A DNA stretch of 64,000 nucleotides from positions 248,001-312,000 of the forward strand of contig JADJCS010000005.1 of assembly GCA_016703105.1 (NCBI GenBank), written 5' to 3'. The notes beneath the pieces were generated by a model that saw only the letters and a program-made list of their open reading frames with translations, was not told the DNA's origin and made no database searches. Shown here piece by piece: positions 56,301 through 63,800 of the stretch (the stretch's first letter is position 1; each line of letters begins with the position of its first letter). Source of the stretch: Flavobacteriales bacterium (GTDB taxonomy: Bacteria; Bacteroidota; Bacteroidia; Flavobacteriales_F; PHOS-HE28). The position numbers were made by a program, and so were the translations under genes.

Positions 56301-56334
56301 CCGAAGGCCGGGCGGTGGTCCACCCGGCCTTCGG
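56301..56334 (-). terminator. Hairpin terminator between clpP and clpX
   Basis: 12-bp outer stem CCGAAGGCCGGG/CCCGGCCTTCGG with further pairing inside. It is 55 bases after the clpP stop. Confidence 0.6.
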
Positions 56335-56388
56335 CCATTGTTTGAGGATCAGGGTGTTAACCCGATGGAACGGGCGTGAAAGCCCGGG

Positions 56389-57057
56389 TTACTTGTTGTT
56401 CTTCAACAGCAGTTCATCGATCATGCCGTAGGCCTTGGCCTCCTCGGCGATCATCCAGTAGTCACGGTCGCCGTCCTTCTCCACACGTTCGATCGGCTGA
56501 CCGCTGTGCGTACTGATGATATCGTACAGTTCCTTCTTCAACTTCAACACTTCCCGAATGGTGATCTCCATGTCGCTCACCTGGCCCTCGGCCCCGCCCA
56601 TCGGTTGGTGGATCATCACGCGCGAGTGTTTCAATGCGCTGCGCTTGCCCTTTGTGCCGGCACAAAGCAGCACCGCACCCATGCTCGCGGCCATGCCCGT
56701 GCAAATGGTGGCCACGTCCGGATTGATGTATTGCATGGTGTCATAGATCCCAAGGCCTGCGTAAACACCCCCACCCGGGCTGTTCAAATAGATCTGGATG
56801 TCCTTCTTCGCGTCCACGCTTTCAAGGAACAGCAACTGCGCCTGGATGATATTGGCCACCTGGTCATTGATCGCGGTGCCCAGGAAGATGATACGGTCCA
56901 TCATCAATCGGCTGAACACGTCCATCTGCGCCACGTTCAACTGCCGCTCCTCGATGATGTACGGGGTCATCGACGCACGGGTATAGTCGTGCAGGGTGAG
57001 GCTGCTGATACCACGGTGTTTGGTGGCGTACTTGAGGAATTCGTCCTGGGATGACAT
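56389..57057 (-). CDS. clpP: ATP-dependent Clp protease proteolytic subunit ClpP
   Basis: 222 aa from the ATG at 57057 (MSSQDEFLKYATKHRG). The ATG further upstream would add a Pro-rich leader (MKVPPRSPSTNPTPTAPLR) not typical of ClpP. Catalytic Ser125 sits in GMAASMGAVLL, the His in MIHQPMGGAEG (about 150), and the Asp near the handle helix. EERQLNVAQMDVFSRLMMDRIIFLGTAI is the family N-terminal block. The tetradecamer degrades proteins delivered by ClpX. It lies 53 bases after tig; tig-clpP are likely cotranscribed. Confidence 0.96.
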   Translation of the reverse strand: MSSQDEFLKYATKHRGISSLTLHDYTRASMTPYIIEERQLNVAQMDVFSRLMMDRIIFLGTAINDQVANIIQAQLLFLESVDAKKDIQIYLNSPGGGVYAGLGIYDTMQYINPDVATICTGMAASMGAVLLCAGTKGKRSALKHSRVMIHQPMGGAEGQVSDMEITIREVLKLKKELYDIISTHSGQPIERVEKDGDRDYWMIAEEAKAYGMIDELLLKNNK

Positions 57058-57110
57058 GCGCAGTGGTGCGGTTGGGGTTGGGTTTGTGGAGGGTGACCGA
57101 GGTGGTACCT

Positions 57111-58466
57111 TCAAGCGGTGCGCGCCAAGTTTACGAACTCATCATAGCTCACCACTTTTTCCTTCGGCTGGAGCAGGGTGCGGAAGTGGATATTGAGCTT
57201 CTGTTCCACGATGCTGTCGCGCATGCGCTTGATCTGCTCTCGGTCGCCCAACAAACGCCCGGCCATGCGCTGGAGTTCCTCTCCTTCGGGCGCGGGCATG
57301 CCGAATTGGCCGAACTGGTCCGCGATGTAGCGTTTCGCGAAGGCGTCCAACTCCTCCCCTTTGGCCTCCAGCCCGTACTTCTCGACGATGCGGTCCTCGA
57401 GCAGCTGGCGTTTCAGGCCGGTGGAATAGCTCGCGTACCCTGTTTCGACATCGTCCGTGGTCACCGGTTCCTTGCTGGTCTCCATGATCCAGCGTTTCAA
57501 AAAGCTGTCCGGCAATTCCACGCGCAGGTCGTCCTGGAGCTTCCGCATCACAAGGCGTTTGAAGATGCGATCGCTGTCGCGGCGGAACATGTTCGCCAGT
57601 CCGTCCTTCACCTTCGCCCGGAAGCCGACCTCGTCCACCACCGCGTCCTTGCCGTAAACCCGGTCGTACAGTTCCTGGCTGAGCTCAACAGGCACCATGT
57701 GTTTTATCTCCGCGATGCGGAAGAGCACCTTGCCCTCCATGTGATGCACCCGATCATGTTCGGTATTGAACATGCGGGCGAGATCGTCATGGTTGTCGCT
57801 CACCTTGGCGGGATCCACGGTCACTTCGTCACCAGCGGCCCTACCTGTGAAAAGTGTACGGGTAGCGTCGTCCTTCACATGCTCGACCGTGATGGTGGTC
57901 CGGTTCATCAACCCGCCGGGCTTGATCGCGCCGCTCGCTTCCAGTTCGATAAGGTCGCCGAGCAGCATGTCCTTCTCACCGCTCACCGTCGCGTCCTCCA
58001 GTTTGCCGAACCGGCGACGCATATCGGTCACTTCGCGTTCCACCAGTTCATCGTTCACATCCACCACCGGATATTCCACCCCCACCTTGTTGCTCAACTC
58101 AATGTCGAACACCGGGGCCAGGCCCATCTCATATTGGAAGTTGAACTCGCCGGGCGTATCCCAATCGTTGGCCTGTGCGGACTCATTACGCGGCAGTGGC
58201 TGGCCGAGCACACGGATGCCGTTGTCGCGTATGTAGTTGTTGAGGCTATCGCCGATCAGGCGCTCCACCTCGTTGACGAGCACGGCTTTGCCCACCTTCC
58301 TCTTCACAATGGTCATGGGGACCTGGCCCGGACGGAAGCCCGGCCAAGCCGCGTTCTTGCGTTGTTCCTTTAGGGCCTTCTCCACGCCGGGTGCATAGTC
58401 CTCCGGGGTGAGCTTCACTTTAAGGGTTGCGGTGAGGGTGCCGGTCTCTTCGCGTTCGATGTTCAT
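57111..58466 (-). CDS. tig: Trigger factor (ribosome-associated chaperone, PPIase)
   Basis: 451 aa. The N-terminal ribosome-binding domain contains the signature PGFRPGQVPMTIVKRKVGKAVLVNE (about 42-66). The PPIase region is in the middle (about 150-250: DLIELEASGAIKPGGLMNRTTITVEH), followed by the helical chaperone arms (LAQSYGMxAxEEL-like blocks). First gene of tig-clpP-clpX, a classical order linking nascent-chain folding to proteolysis. No clear -7 box is visible before the ATG at 58466; the region upstream contains repeats and tRNA-Leu(UAG), from which read-through could supply transcription. Confidence 0.95.
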   Translation of the reverse strand: MNIEREETGTLTATLKVKLTPEDYAPGVEKALKEQRKNAAWPGFRPGQVPMTIVKRKVGKAVLVNEVERLIGDSLNNYIRDNGIRVLGQPLPRNESAQANDWDTPGEFNFQYEMGLAPVFDIELSNKVGVEYPVVDVNDELVEREVTDMRRRFGKLEDATVSGEKDMLLGDLIELEASGAIKPGGLMNRTTITVEHVKDDATRTLFTGRAAGDEVTVDPAKVSDNHDDLARMFNTEHDRVHHMEGKVLFRIAEIKHMVPVELSQELYDRVYGKDAVVDEVGFRAKVKDGLANMFRRDSDRIFKRLVMRKLQDDLRVELPDSFLKRWIMETSKEPVTTDDVETGYASYSTGLKRQLLEDRIVEKYGLEAKGEELDAFAKRYIADQFGQFGMPAPEGEELQRMAGRLLGDREQIKRMRDSIVEQKLNIHFRTLLQPKEKVVSYDEFVNLARTA

Positions 58467-58475
58467 GACGTGCGG

Positions 58476-58585
58476 TTATCAGTTCTCCGTTGTCAGTTGT
58501 CAATTGTCAGTTACGGTGGATCCCGCAGCGGTGCCGATCCAGCCTAAAGGCCGCCAGACAGCTGACAACCGACAACCGATATCTG
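58476..58585. repeat. TTGTCAGT-type repeats, partly inverted
   Basis: Near-tandem copies TTATCAGT, TTGTCAGT, TGTCAAT and TGTCAGT (58477-58511) are followed after 50 bases by the inverse text CTGACAACCGACAACC (58562-58577). The arms can pair imperfectly. The location is the leader between tRNA-Leu(UAG) and tig. Confidence 0.45.
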
Positions 58586-58591
58586 CTCCAG

Positions 58592-58673
58592 TACGGACGG
58601 GGGGACTCGAACCCCCACACCTTACGGTACTGGCTCCTAAGACCAGCGCGTCTACCAATTCCGCCACGTCCGT
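58592..58673 (-). tRNA. tRNA-Leu(UAG)
   Basis: 82 nt with no encoded CCA. Acceptor ACGGACG pairs with CGTCCGT, the D loop has AATTGGTAGA, the anticodon loop is CTTAGGA (anticodon TAG), there is a long variable arm (TACCGTAAGGTG), and a T arm GGTTCGAGTCC. Discriminator A. Confidence 0.95.
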
Positions 58674-58687
58674 GAAAAAATGGACCG

Positions 58688-58695
58688 CGAAGATA
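58688..58695 (-). promoter_or_regulatory. -7 promoter box for tRNA-Leu(UAG)
   Basis: Minus-strand TATCTTCG, 14 nt before the tRNA 5' end. Confidence 0.55.
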
Positions 58696-58725
58696 GCCGT
58701 TCCCTTCCCGTCACTGGACCCCACT

Positions 58726-58733
58726 TACCTTCG
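58726..58733 (+). promoter_or_regulatory. -7 promoter box for the flavin reductase-like gene
   Basis: TACCTTCG, 24 nt before the ATG at 58758. Confidence 0.5.
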
Positions 58734-58757
58734 TCGGCCCGCGTCCGGCGCGTTCGC

Positions 58758-59654
58758 ATGAAGTCCTTCGACCCCACCCAATTATCCATCGGTGAAGTAC
58801 ACGGCCACCTGGTGGGCGCGGTAGGTCCCCGGCCGATCGCATTGGCCAGCACCCTGGATGCCGAAGGCCGGCCCAACTTGAGCCCGTTCAGCTTCTTCAA
58901 TGTGTTCGGTGCCAATCCACCGTTGATGATCTTCAGCCCGGCAAGGCGCGGACGCGACAACACCACCAAGCACAGCTTCCATAATGTGAAGGCCGTGCCC
59001 GAAGTGGTCATACACGCGGTGACCTACGCCATGGTGCACCAGATCTCCTTGGCCAGCGGCGAATTCCCGGAAGGGGTGAACGAGTTCGAGAAAACCGGCT
59101 TCACCCCCTTGCCTTCCGTGAAGGTGAAACCCTTCCGGGTGAAGGAGAGCCCGGTACACTTCGAATGCGTGGTGAAAGAGGTGATCGAGACCGGAACCGG
59201 CGGTGGCGCGGGGAACCTGGTGCTGTGCGAAGTGGTGATGATCCATGTGGACGAGGCCGTGCTCGACGCTTCCGGCAAGATCGACCAACGCCGCATCGAT
59301 CTGGTGGGGCGCATGGGTGGGCACTTCTACGCTCGCGCCCATGGCGAGGCGCTCTTCGAGCTACCGCAGCCCAACACGAATTTCGGCATCGGCGTGGATG
59401 CGCTTCCGCGCGAAGTGCGCCACAGCCCCGTGCTCACGGGGAACGATCTCGGGAAACTGGGTGCAAGCCTCCGGCTCCCCGAAGAAACCGCAGTGAACGA
59501 ACACAAGCTGACCGCGCTCTCGGAGATCTTCATCGCGCACCAGGCCCATCCGCAGGAGTTGATGACGATCTTGCACCGGCATGCGCACGACCTGCTGGCA
59601 CAGGGTCTCGCGGAGGAAGCACTTTTGACCGTACTCGCATTCAACGACCGATAA
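58758..59654 (+). CDS. Flavin reductase-like (split-barrel FMN-binding) protein
   Basis: 298 aa. The start at 58758 (MKSFDPTQLSIGEVHGHLVGAVGPRPIALAST) agrees with a promoter box; the longer frame from 58680 would run through it. VGPRPIALASTLDAEGRPNLSPFSFFNVFGANPPLMIFSP is the FMN-binding motif of this family (about 25-63). The C-terminal third is extra relative to short members and includes ALFELPQPNTNFGIGVDALP. It is probably an FMN-dependent oxidoreductase; the substrate is unknown. DUF3127 follows 4 bases after the stop and is probably cotranscribed. Confidence 0.88.
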   Translation: MKSFDPTQLSIGEVHGHLVGAVGPRPIALASTLDAEGRPNLSPFSFFNVFGANPPLMIFSPARRGRDNTTKHSFHNVKAVPEVVIHAVTYAMVHQISLASGEFPEGVNEFEKTGFTPLPSVKVKPFRVKESPVHFECVVKEVIETGTGGGAGNLVLCEVVMIHVDEAVLDASGKIDQRRIDLVGRMGGHFYARAHGEALFELPQPNTNFGIGVDALPREVRHSPVLTGNDLGKLGASLRLPEETAVNEHKLTALSEIFIAHQAHPQELMTILHRHAHDLLAQGLAEEALLTVLAFNDR

Positions 59655-59658
59655 CATC

Positions 59659-60042
59659 ATGGCACAAGTCACCATCACCGGCACGATCAAACTGATCGGG
59701 AAAACGCAGGACGTGAGCGCGTCCTTCAAAAAGCGCGAACTCATCATCACCGAACCCAGCGGACAGCGCCCACAGCATATCCCGGTGGAATTCACGCAGG
59801 ACCGAACGTCGTTGTTGGACAGTTTCAAGCCCGGCGAGGAGGTGAGCGTGACGTGCTATGTGAACGGCCGGGAATGGGCCGCGAAGGATGGCACGATGAA
59901 GTACTTCCTGAGCCTGAGCGGCAACCGTATCGAGCGCCAAGGTGCCGCAGCACCTGCTGCCGGCGGCTATCAAGCAGCCCCGCCTCCCACCGCAGCGGAC
60001 ATGCCGCCGGTTGGTGGCGACGAGGACGATCTACCGTTCTGA
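59659..60042 (+). CDS. DUF3127 protein with an SSB-like acidic C-terminal tip
   Basis: 127 aa. It has the OB-fold-like pattern ITGTIKLIGKTQDVSASFKKRELIITEPSG, IPVEFTQDRTSLLDSFKPGEEVSVTCYVNGREW (1-90) and then a Gly/Pro/Ala linker. The last residues GGDEDDLPF closely resemble the SSB C-terminal tip (DDDIPF), which in SSB recruits repair and replication proteins. Bacteroidota DUF3127 proteins are uncharacterised. The fold and tail together suggest a nucleic-acid-associated function, but that is inference. Probably in an operon with the flavin reductase-like gene. Confidence 0.85.
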   Translation: MAQVTITGTIKLIGKTQDVSASFKKRELIITEPSGQRPQHIPVEFTQDRTSLLDSFKPGEEVSVTCYVNGREWAAKDGTMKYFLSLSGNRIERQGAAAPAAGGYQAAPPPTAADMPPVGGDEDDLPF

Positions 60043-60050
60043 GCCAGGGC

Positions 60051-61208
60051 CTACAGCGCGACGCGCACGGGCCTGCCCTTCCAGCGGGTGCGGAAGAACA
60101 TCCCGGCAACGGCTATGACGGGTGCAAGGGCCACGAACTGGATCAATGCCAGGGTCGAGAGCAGCCCGTTCGATGGGCTCTGTTGGAACCGGTTCCCCGC
60201 TCGCACCAAGGCCAGTGTGGGAAAGAGCCACGCACACCACGCGAACAGCAGCATGGACCAGGTGTAGAGGAACGCGTCGCCCACGCGCACGGTGTGCGCG
60301 ATCGACCATGTGAGCCCGAACAACCACCACGGTAGCCCAATGGCAAGCAGTCCGAACGCCCAGGCGCCGGGCGAACGGTAGGCCCGCATCTTTCCTGCCC
60401 ACCGCAGGCGCTGTGCCCACCAGCCGGCCCAAGTCGTTTCCGGGCGCACGGTAACGGCGGCGGCACGGTCCGCCAGATAGCGCACCTTTCTTCCGCTTCG
60501 GCGCATGGCCTGCAATAGGAACATATCGTCGCCGGAGGCCCAGTGTCGGTCCTGTGCATAACCACCGAGCTCCCGGAACGCGTCGCTATGCACGGCCAGG
60601 TTCGCACCGTTCGCGAGCAAGGCATGCCCTCGCAACGCGCTCCCTGCCGCCACGGCGAGCAGAGCCGCTTGTTCTTGCCGTTGGTAGTGCGCTAGCCAAC
60701 CTGCGCCTTCGTCCATGAACACGGGAAGGACGAGGAGGTGGGGTGCGTCCGTGCTCCATGCGCGCCTTATGCGGGTCGTTCGATCCGGCGAACAGCGCGT
60801 GTCCCCATCGGTGAGGAGAACAACGGGATGTACCGCGCGTTCCATCCCAAGCTCAATGGCGGCTTTCTTCCCTTCCTGCTCCCCGAGTTGTTCAAGGCGC
60901 AGTTCAGCCCAACGAACTTTCAATCCCCGAACGCGTTCGGCCGTGCGGTCCGTGGATCGATCATCCACCACGATGACATCGAGTTGCGATCGGTCTTTCT
61001 GGGCGTAGAGGTCTTGAAGGCAGGCAAGGATGTGGTCCTCCTCGTTGCGCACCGGCACGATCACCGAGAGACCGGTGGTCCCTTGGAGACCTTGTTCATC
61101 CACCGCATGGCTCGATCGCTCGAGGGCGTCGCCCCAACCGCGCATGATGTACGCATGCAGCGCCGCCAGCATCACCGTGCAGAGCACCACCACGAGCGTC
61201 GCGCTCAT
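60051..61208 (-). CDS. Family 2 glycosyltransferase, membrane-associated
   Basis: 385 aa. One N-terminal TM segment, then a GT-A catalytic domain with VVDDRSTDRTAE (about 78-90), LLTDGDTRCSPD (DxD site, about 133-144), SGDDMFLLQAMRRSGRKVRYL (catalytic acid) and AQRLRWAGKM (Q/RxxRW, about 266-275). Three or four TM segments complete the C-terminus. This is the layout of processive or polyprenyl-linked sugar transferases. The stop of the preceding flippase-like gene overlaps its start by 4 bases, so they are a coupled pair. Confidence 0.9.
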   Translation of the reverse strand: MSATLVVVLCTVMLAALHAYIMRGWGDALERSSHAVDEQGLQGTTGLSVIVPVRNEEDHILACLQDLYAQKDRSQLDVIVVDDRSTDRTAERVRGLKVRWAELRLEQLGEQEGKKAAIELGMERAVHPVVLLTDGDTRCSPDRTTRIRRAWSTDAPHLLVLPVFMDEGAGWLAHYQRQEQAALLAVAAGSALRGHALLANGANLAVHSDAFRELGGYAQDRHWASGDDMFLLQAMRRSGRKVRYLADRAAAVTVRPETTWAGWWAQRLRWAGKMRAYRSPGAWAFGLLAIGLPWWLFGLTWSIAHTVRVGDAFLYTWSMLLFAWCAWLFPTLALVRAGNRFQQSPSNGLLSTLALIQFVALAPVIAVAGMFFRTRWKGRPVRVAL

Positions 61209-62194
61209 GCCAGGACAACCGGGCGCCTAACGCGTGCCACAATAAGGATCACCGCGCCCATCAAGGCCGGCAAAGCCAGATTCACGGCCCACAGCACGAA
61301 CGATGCGGACACCACATGCCACGCTTCGGCATGCAACGGTACCAGCAATGCCACGGCCACTGATCCGCGCACACCCAACTCCGTGAGCATGGCGGTGGGC
61401 ACGAGCGAGGTGATCAAGAAGACCACGGGCACCGCACCCCATGCGGACAAGACACCCAGCTCAGGAGCGAGCACCATGAGCAGAAGGACGAATTGCAGCG
61501 TGAAGGTGCCGTAACGGAGCATGCTCAGTGCGAGCACCTGCCGCGCGACCCCTGGTTGCACCGCGACCATGGCCACCGATGCTGAACGGAACCGACGCAT
61601 AAAGGCCGGGCCGAGCAACAAGGACCGTGTCCAACGAGGCCGGAACAGCAATACCAGCACGATCGCGATGGAGAGCGCGAGCGGCAGAAGGACATATCCC
61701 ACCGGGAAGATCCCGGACCAGGGAAGTGTATTGTCCGACACCGTGAGAAGGGCGATCCCCAAGGCACCCGCCACCAAGGTGACCGCGAATTGGGCCACAC
61801 TGCCCGGGATGGAAGCGAACGCAGCGCGGCTGCGCACATCCGAAGGAAGATGCGCGATCCGCCCAAGGAACTCGCCCGTGCGGTTGGGTGTGATCAAGCC
61901 CACTGCGGTACCCGCAAGGGTGGCTCGGAACGCCTCCATTCCATCCACGGGCGCGATACGACGCAGCAGAAGCTTCCACTTCCGTGATTCCAACCACCAA
62001 TTGAACGCTCCCAGCACCACCACCACGGGCAGCATGGCCCAGGTCCGTAGGTCCCAGGCCACGGAGCCAGCCACCGTGGTGGATGTACCTTGGGCCGCCA
62101 GAAGATGCCGCACCAGCAGGGCGCATGCCAACGCGAACACCCCCCAACGGAGCAATAAGTTCACGGGAACGCGGCGATCGGAAATGGACCACAT
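61205..62194 (-). CDS. LPG-synthase TM / flippase-like protein (UPF0104), copy 2
   Basis: 329 aa with about 8 TM segments. Family landmarks: FNWWLESRKWKLLLRRIAPVDGMEAFRATLAGTAVGLITPNRTGEFLGRIAHL in the first third and ITSLVPTAMLTELGVRGSVAVALL (the PxPxxxGxxE region in a divergent form) near residue 270. No soluble catalytic domain. It precedes and overlaps a GT2 gene, which suggests export or flipping of a lipid-linked glycan made by it. Its promoter box (62209-62216) lies inside the first codons of the divergent ruvC frame. Confidence 0.82.
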   Translation of the reverse strand: MWSISDRRVPVNLLLRWGVFALACALLVRHLLAAQGTSTTVAGSVAWDLRTWAMLPVVVVLGAFNWWLESRKWKLLLRRIAPVDGMEAFRATLAGTAVGLITPNRTGEFLGRIAHLPSDVRSRAAFASIPGSVAQFAVTLVAGALGIALLTVSDNTLPWSGIFPVGYVLLPLALSIAIVLVLLFRPRWTRSLLLGPAFMRRFRSASVAMVAVQPGVARQVLALSMLRYGTFTLQFVLLLMVLAPELGVLSAWGAVPVVFLITSLVPTAMLTELGVRGSVAVALLVPLHAEAWHVVSASFVLWAVNLALPALMGAVILIVARVRRPVVLA

Positions 62195-62197
62195 GGC

Positions 62198-62828
62198 ATG
62201 AAGACGGCCAAAAATAGCGGGGTGGCCTCGGATGGCGCGGATAGAATTGCGGAAAACGCGCGCAGCCTGGGGGAACGGATCATTCTAGGCATCGATCCGG
62301 GCACTACCGTGATGGGTTTCGGAGTGATACGCGCTCAAGGTCCGAACATCACGCTCATCACCGCCGACGCCATCCGGTTCGACCCGTTGCATGACCATAC
62401 GCTCAAGCTGCGGGAGATCTTCCGCCGCACCACGGCCCTTATCGACCTGCATCTGCCGGACGAACTGGCGATCGAGGCCCAGTTCTTCGGCAAGAACGTG
62501 CAGAGCATGTTGAAGCTCGGACGCGCGCAGGGTGGCCATCGCAGCGGCCATACAGCGTGAAGTGGCGGTATGCGAATACGCCCCCACGCGGATCAAGCAG
62601 AGCATCACGGGGCACGGTGGGGCCACCAAGGACCAGGTGGCGGCCATGCTGCGGACGCTGCTCGGCATACGCGAACTTCCCAGCAGCACGGATGCCACCG
62701 ATGCCCTGGCCGTGGCCGTGTGCCACCACTTCTCCAGGGGCGCGGTACGAACATCATCCAAGCCAGGGGCAAAGGGATCGAGCGGTTGGGGCAGCTTCGT
62801 GAAGAACAACCCCGGGCGGGTGAAATAG
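62198..62828 (+). CDS. ruvC: Crossover junction endodeoxyribonuclease RuvC, frameshifted
   Basis: Resolves Holliday junctions with RuvAB. The catalytic residues are in LGIDPGTTVMGFGV (first Asp), LAIEAQFFGKNVQSMLKLGRAQ (Glu) and SSTDATDALAVAVCHH (last Asp pair). The frame slips near 62531 (GGGTGG), where GRAQG-VAIAAAIQREVAVCEYAP should be continuous. Joined length is about 210 aa, the usual 165-190 aa plus an N-terminal extension. The ATG at 62198 may be too early: the divergent flippase promoter lies over its first codons, and GTG 62222 is an alternative. Confidence 0.9.
62209..62216 (-). promoter_or_regulatory. -7 promoter box for the flippase-like/GT2 operon
   Basis: Perfect minus-strand TATTTTTG, 14 nt before the ATG at 62194. 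Confidence 0.6.
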
Positions 62829-62850
62829 GCGGCTGAACGGCCGCCCCCTA
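62826..62850. terminator. Hairpin between convergent ruvC and HIT genes
   Basis: TAGGCGGC...GCCGCC...CTA: a 6-bp core (GGCGGC/GCCGCC) with a 6-nt loop directly at the ruvC stop. It is shared by both convergent genes. Confidence 0.4.
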
Positions 62851-62866
62851 CTCCCGCAAAAACGAA

Positions 62867-63256
62867 TTACGCTTTTCGGATCCTTTCCGCGATCGCCGCC
62901 AGTTGTGCAGGGGTGAGCTTCAACTTCGGCTTGCCGAAATCCATATCCGATACGCTATCGATCGGGATCAGATGCATGTGCGCGTGCGGCACTTCCAGCC
63001 CGATCACACTGATGCCGATCCGGTCGCACGGCACGACGCGCTCGATCTTGGCGGCCACGCCTTGTGCGAAAGGCATGATGCCGACCAGCAGGTCTTCGGG
63101 CAGATCGAAAAACTTGTCCACTTCCGTTTTCGGGACCACAAGGGTATGGCCCTCGCGCAGCGGGTTGATGTCCAGGAACGCGAGGAAGCGGTCGTCCTCA
63201 GCCACCTTGTGACAGGGGATCTCGCCACGTACGATCCGAGTGAAGAGGCTGGCCAT
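62867..63256 (-). CDS. HIT-family nucleotide-binding hydrolase
   Basis: 129 aa. The histidine triad HAHMHLIP (HxHxH, about residues 91-95) is the catalytic site that attacks phosphoramidate or adenylate bonds (Hint-type). SLFTRIVRGEIPCHKVAEDDRFLAFLDINPLREGHTLVVPK is the typical N-terminal block. It is the second gene of greA-HIT: its ATG overlaps the greA stop by one base. Confidence 0.94.
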   Translation of the reverse strand: MASLFTRIVRGEIPCHKVAEDDRFLAFLDINPLREGHTLVVPKTEVDKFFDLPEDLLVGIMPFAQGVAAKIERVVPCDRIGISVIGLEVPHAHMHLIPIDSVSDMDFGKPKLKLTPAQLAAIAERIRKA

Positions 63257-63729
63257 CAGCGGCTGATCTCCACGATCTCGAACCGGGTACTGCCCGCTGG
63301 GGTCACGATCTCCGCCACCTCGCCCACTGATTTACCCAGGAGTCCTTTGCCAATGGGCGAACCCACACTGATCTTACCGGTTTTGATATCCGATTCGGTC
63401 TCGGCCACCAAAGTGAAGCTCTTTTCGGCACCCGTGCCGGTATGCTTCACCCGCACTGTGGTGTGGATGAAGACCCTGCTCGTGTCCACCTGGCTCGCGT
63501 CGATCACGCGGGCACTGGCAACGACCTCCTCGAGTTTGGCGATGCGCGCCTCCAGCAAGCCCTGCTCCTCCTTCGCGGCGTGGTACTCGGCGTTCTCGCT
63601 TAGGTCGCCCTTATCGCGCGCATCAGCGATCTGTTGGCTCAGGTGCGGACGCTCCACGGTGCGCATGCGATGCAGCTCGTCCTGGAGCTTCTTCAGTCCT
63701 TCTTCGGTGTAGTAGGCCGGTGCGGTCAT
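63256..63729 (-). CDS. greA: Transcription elongation factor GreA
   Basis: 157 aa, normal length. It stimulates RNA cleavage by backtracked RNA polymerase. The N-terminal coiled coil carries the acidic tip DLSENAEYHAAKEEQG (about 42-57), whose Asp/Glu coordinate Mg in the polymerase channel. The C-terminal FKBP-like domain has KISVGSPIGKGLLGKSVGEVAEIVTPAG. A -7 box (63782-63789) and a terminator-like hairpin (63754-63779) precede it, so the transcript starts with that hairpin. Confidence 0.96.
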   Translation of the reverse strand: MTAPAYYTEEGLKKLQDELHRMRTVERPHLSQQIADARDKGDLSENAEYHAAKEEQGLLEARIAKLEEVVASARVIDASQVDTSRVFIHTTVRVKHTGTGAEKSFTLVAETESDIKTGKISVGSPIGKGLLGKSVGEVAEIVTPAGSTRFEIVEISR

Positions 63730-63753
63730 GGCCGAGTGGTATCAGGATAGAAT

Positions 63754-63779
63754 GGAAGAGGCCTCTGGAGGCCTCTTCC
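63754..63779 (-). promoter_or_regulatory. Terminator-like hairpin in the greA leader
   Basis: Perfect 12-bp inverted repeat GGAAGAGGCCTC/GAGGCCTCTTCC between the greA -7 box and its ATG. It could be the terminator of the upstream minus-strand gene or an attenuator in the greA leader. Confidence 0.5.
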
Positions 63780-63781
63780 TT

Positions 63782-63789
63782 CAAATATA
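63782..63789 (-). promoter_or_regulatory. -7 promoter box for greA-HIT
   Basis: Perfect minus-strand TATATTTG, 52 nt before the greA ATG. Confidence 0.6.
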
Positions 63790-63800
63790 GGACGGTGCGC

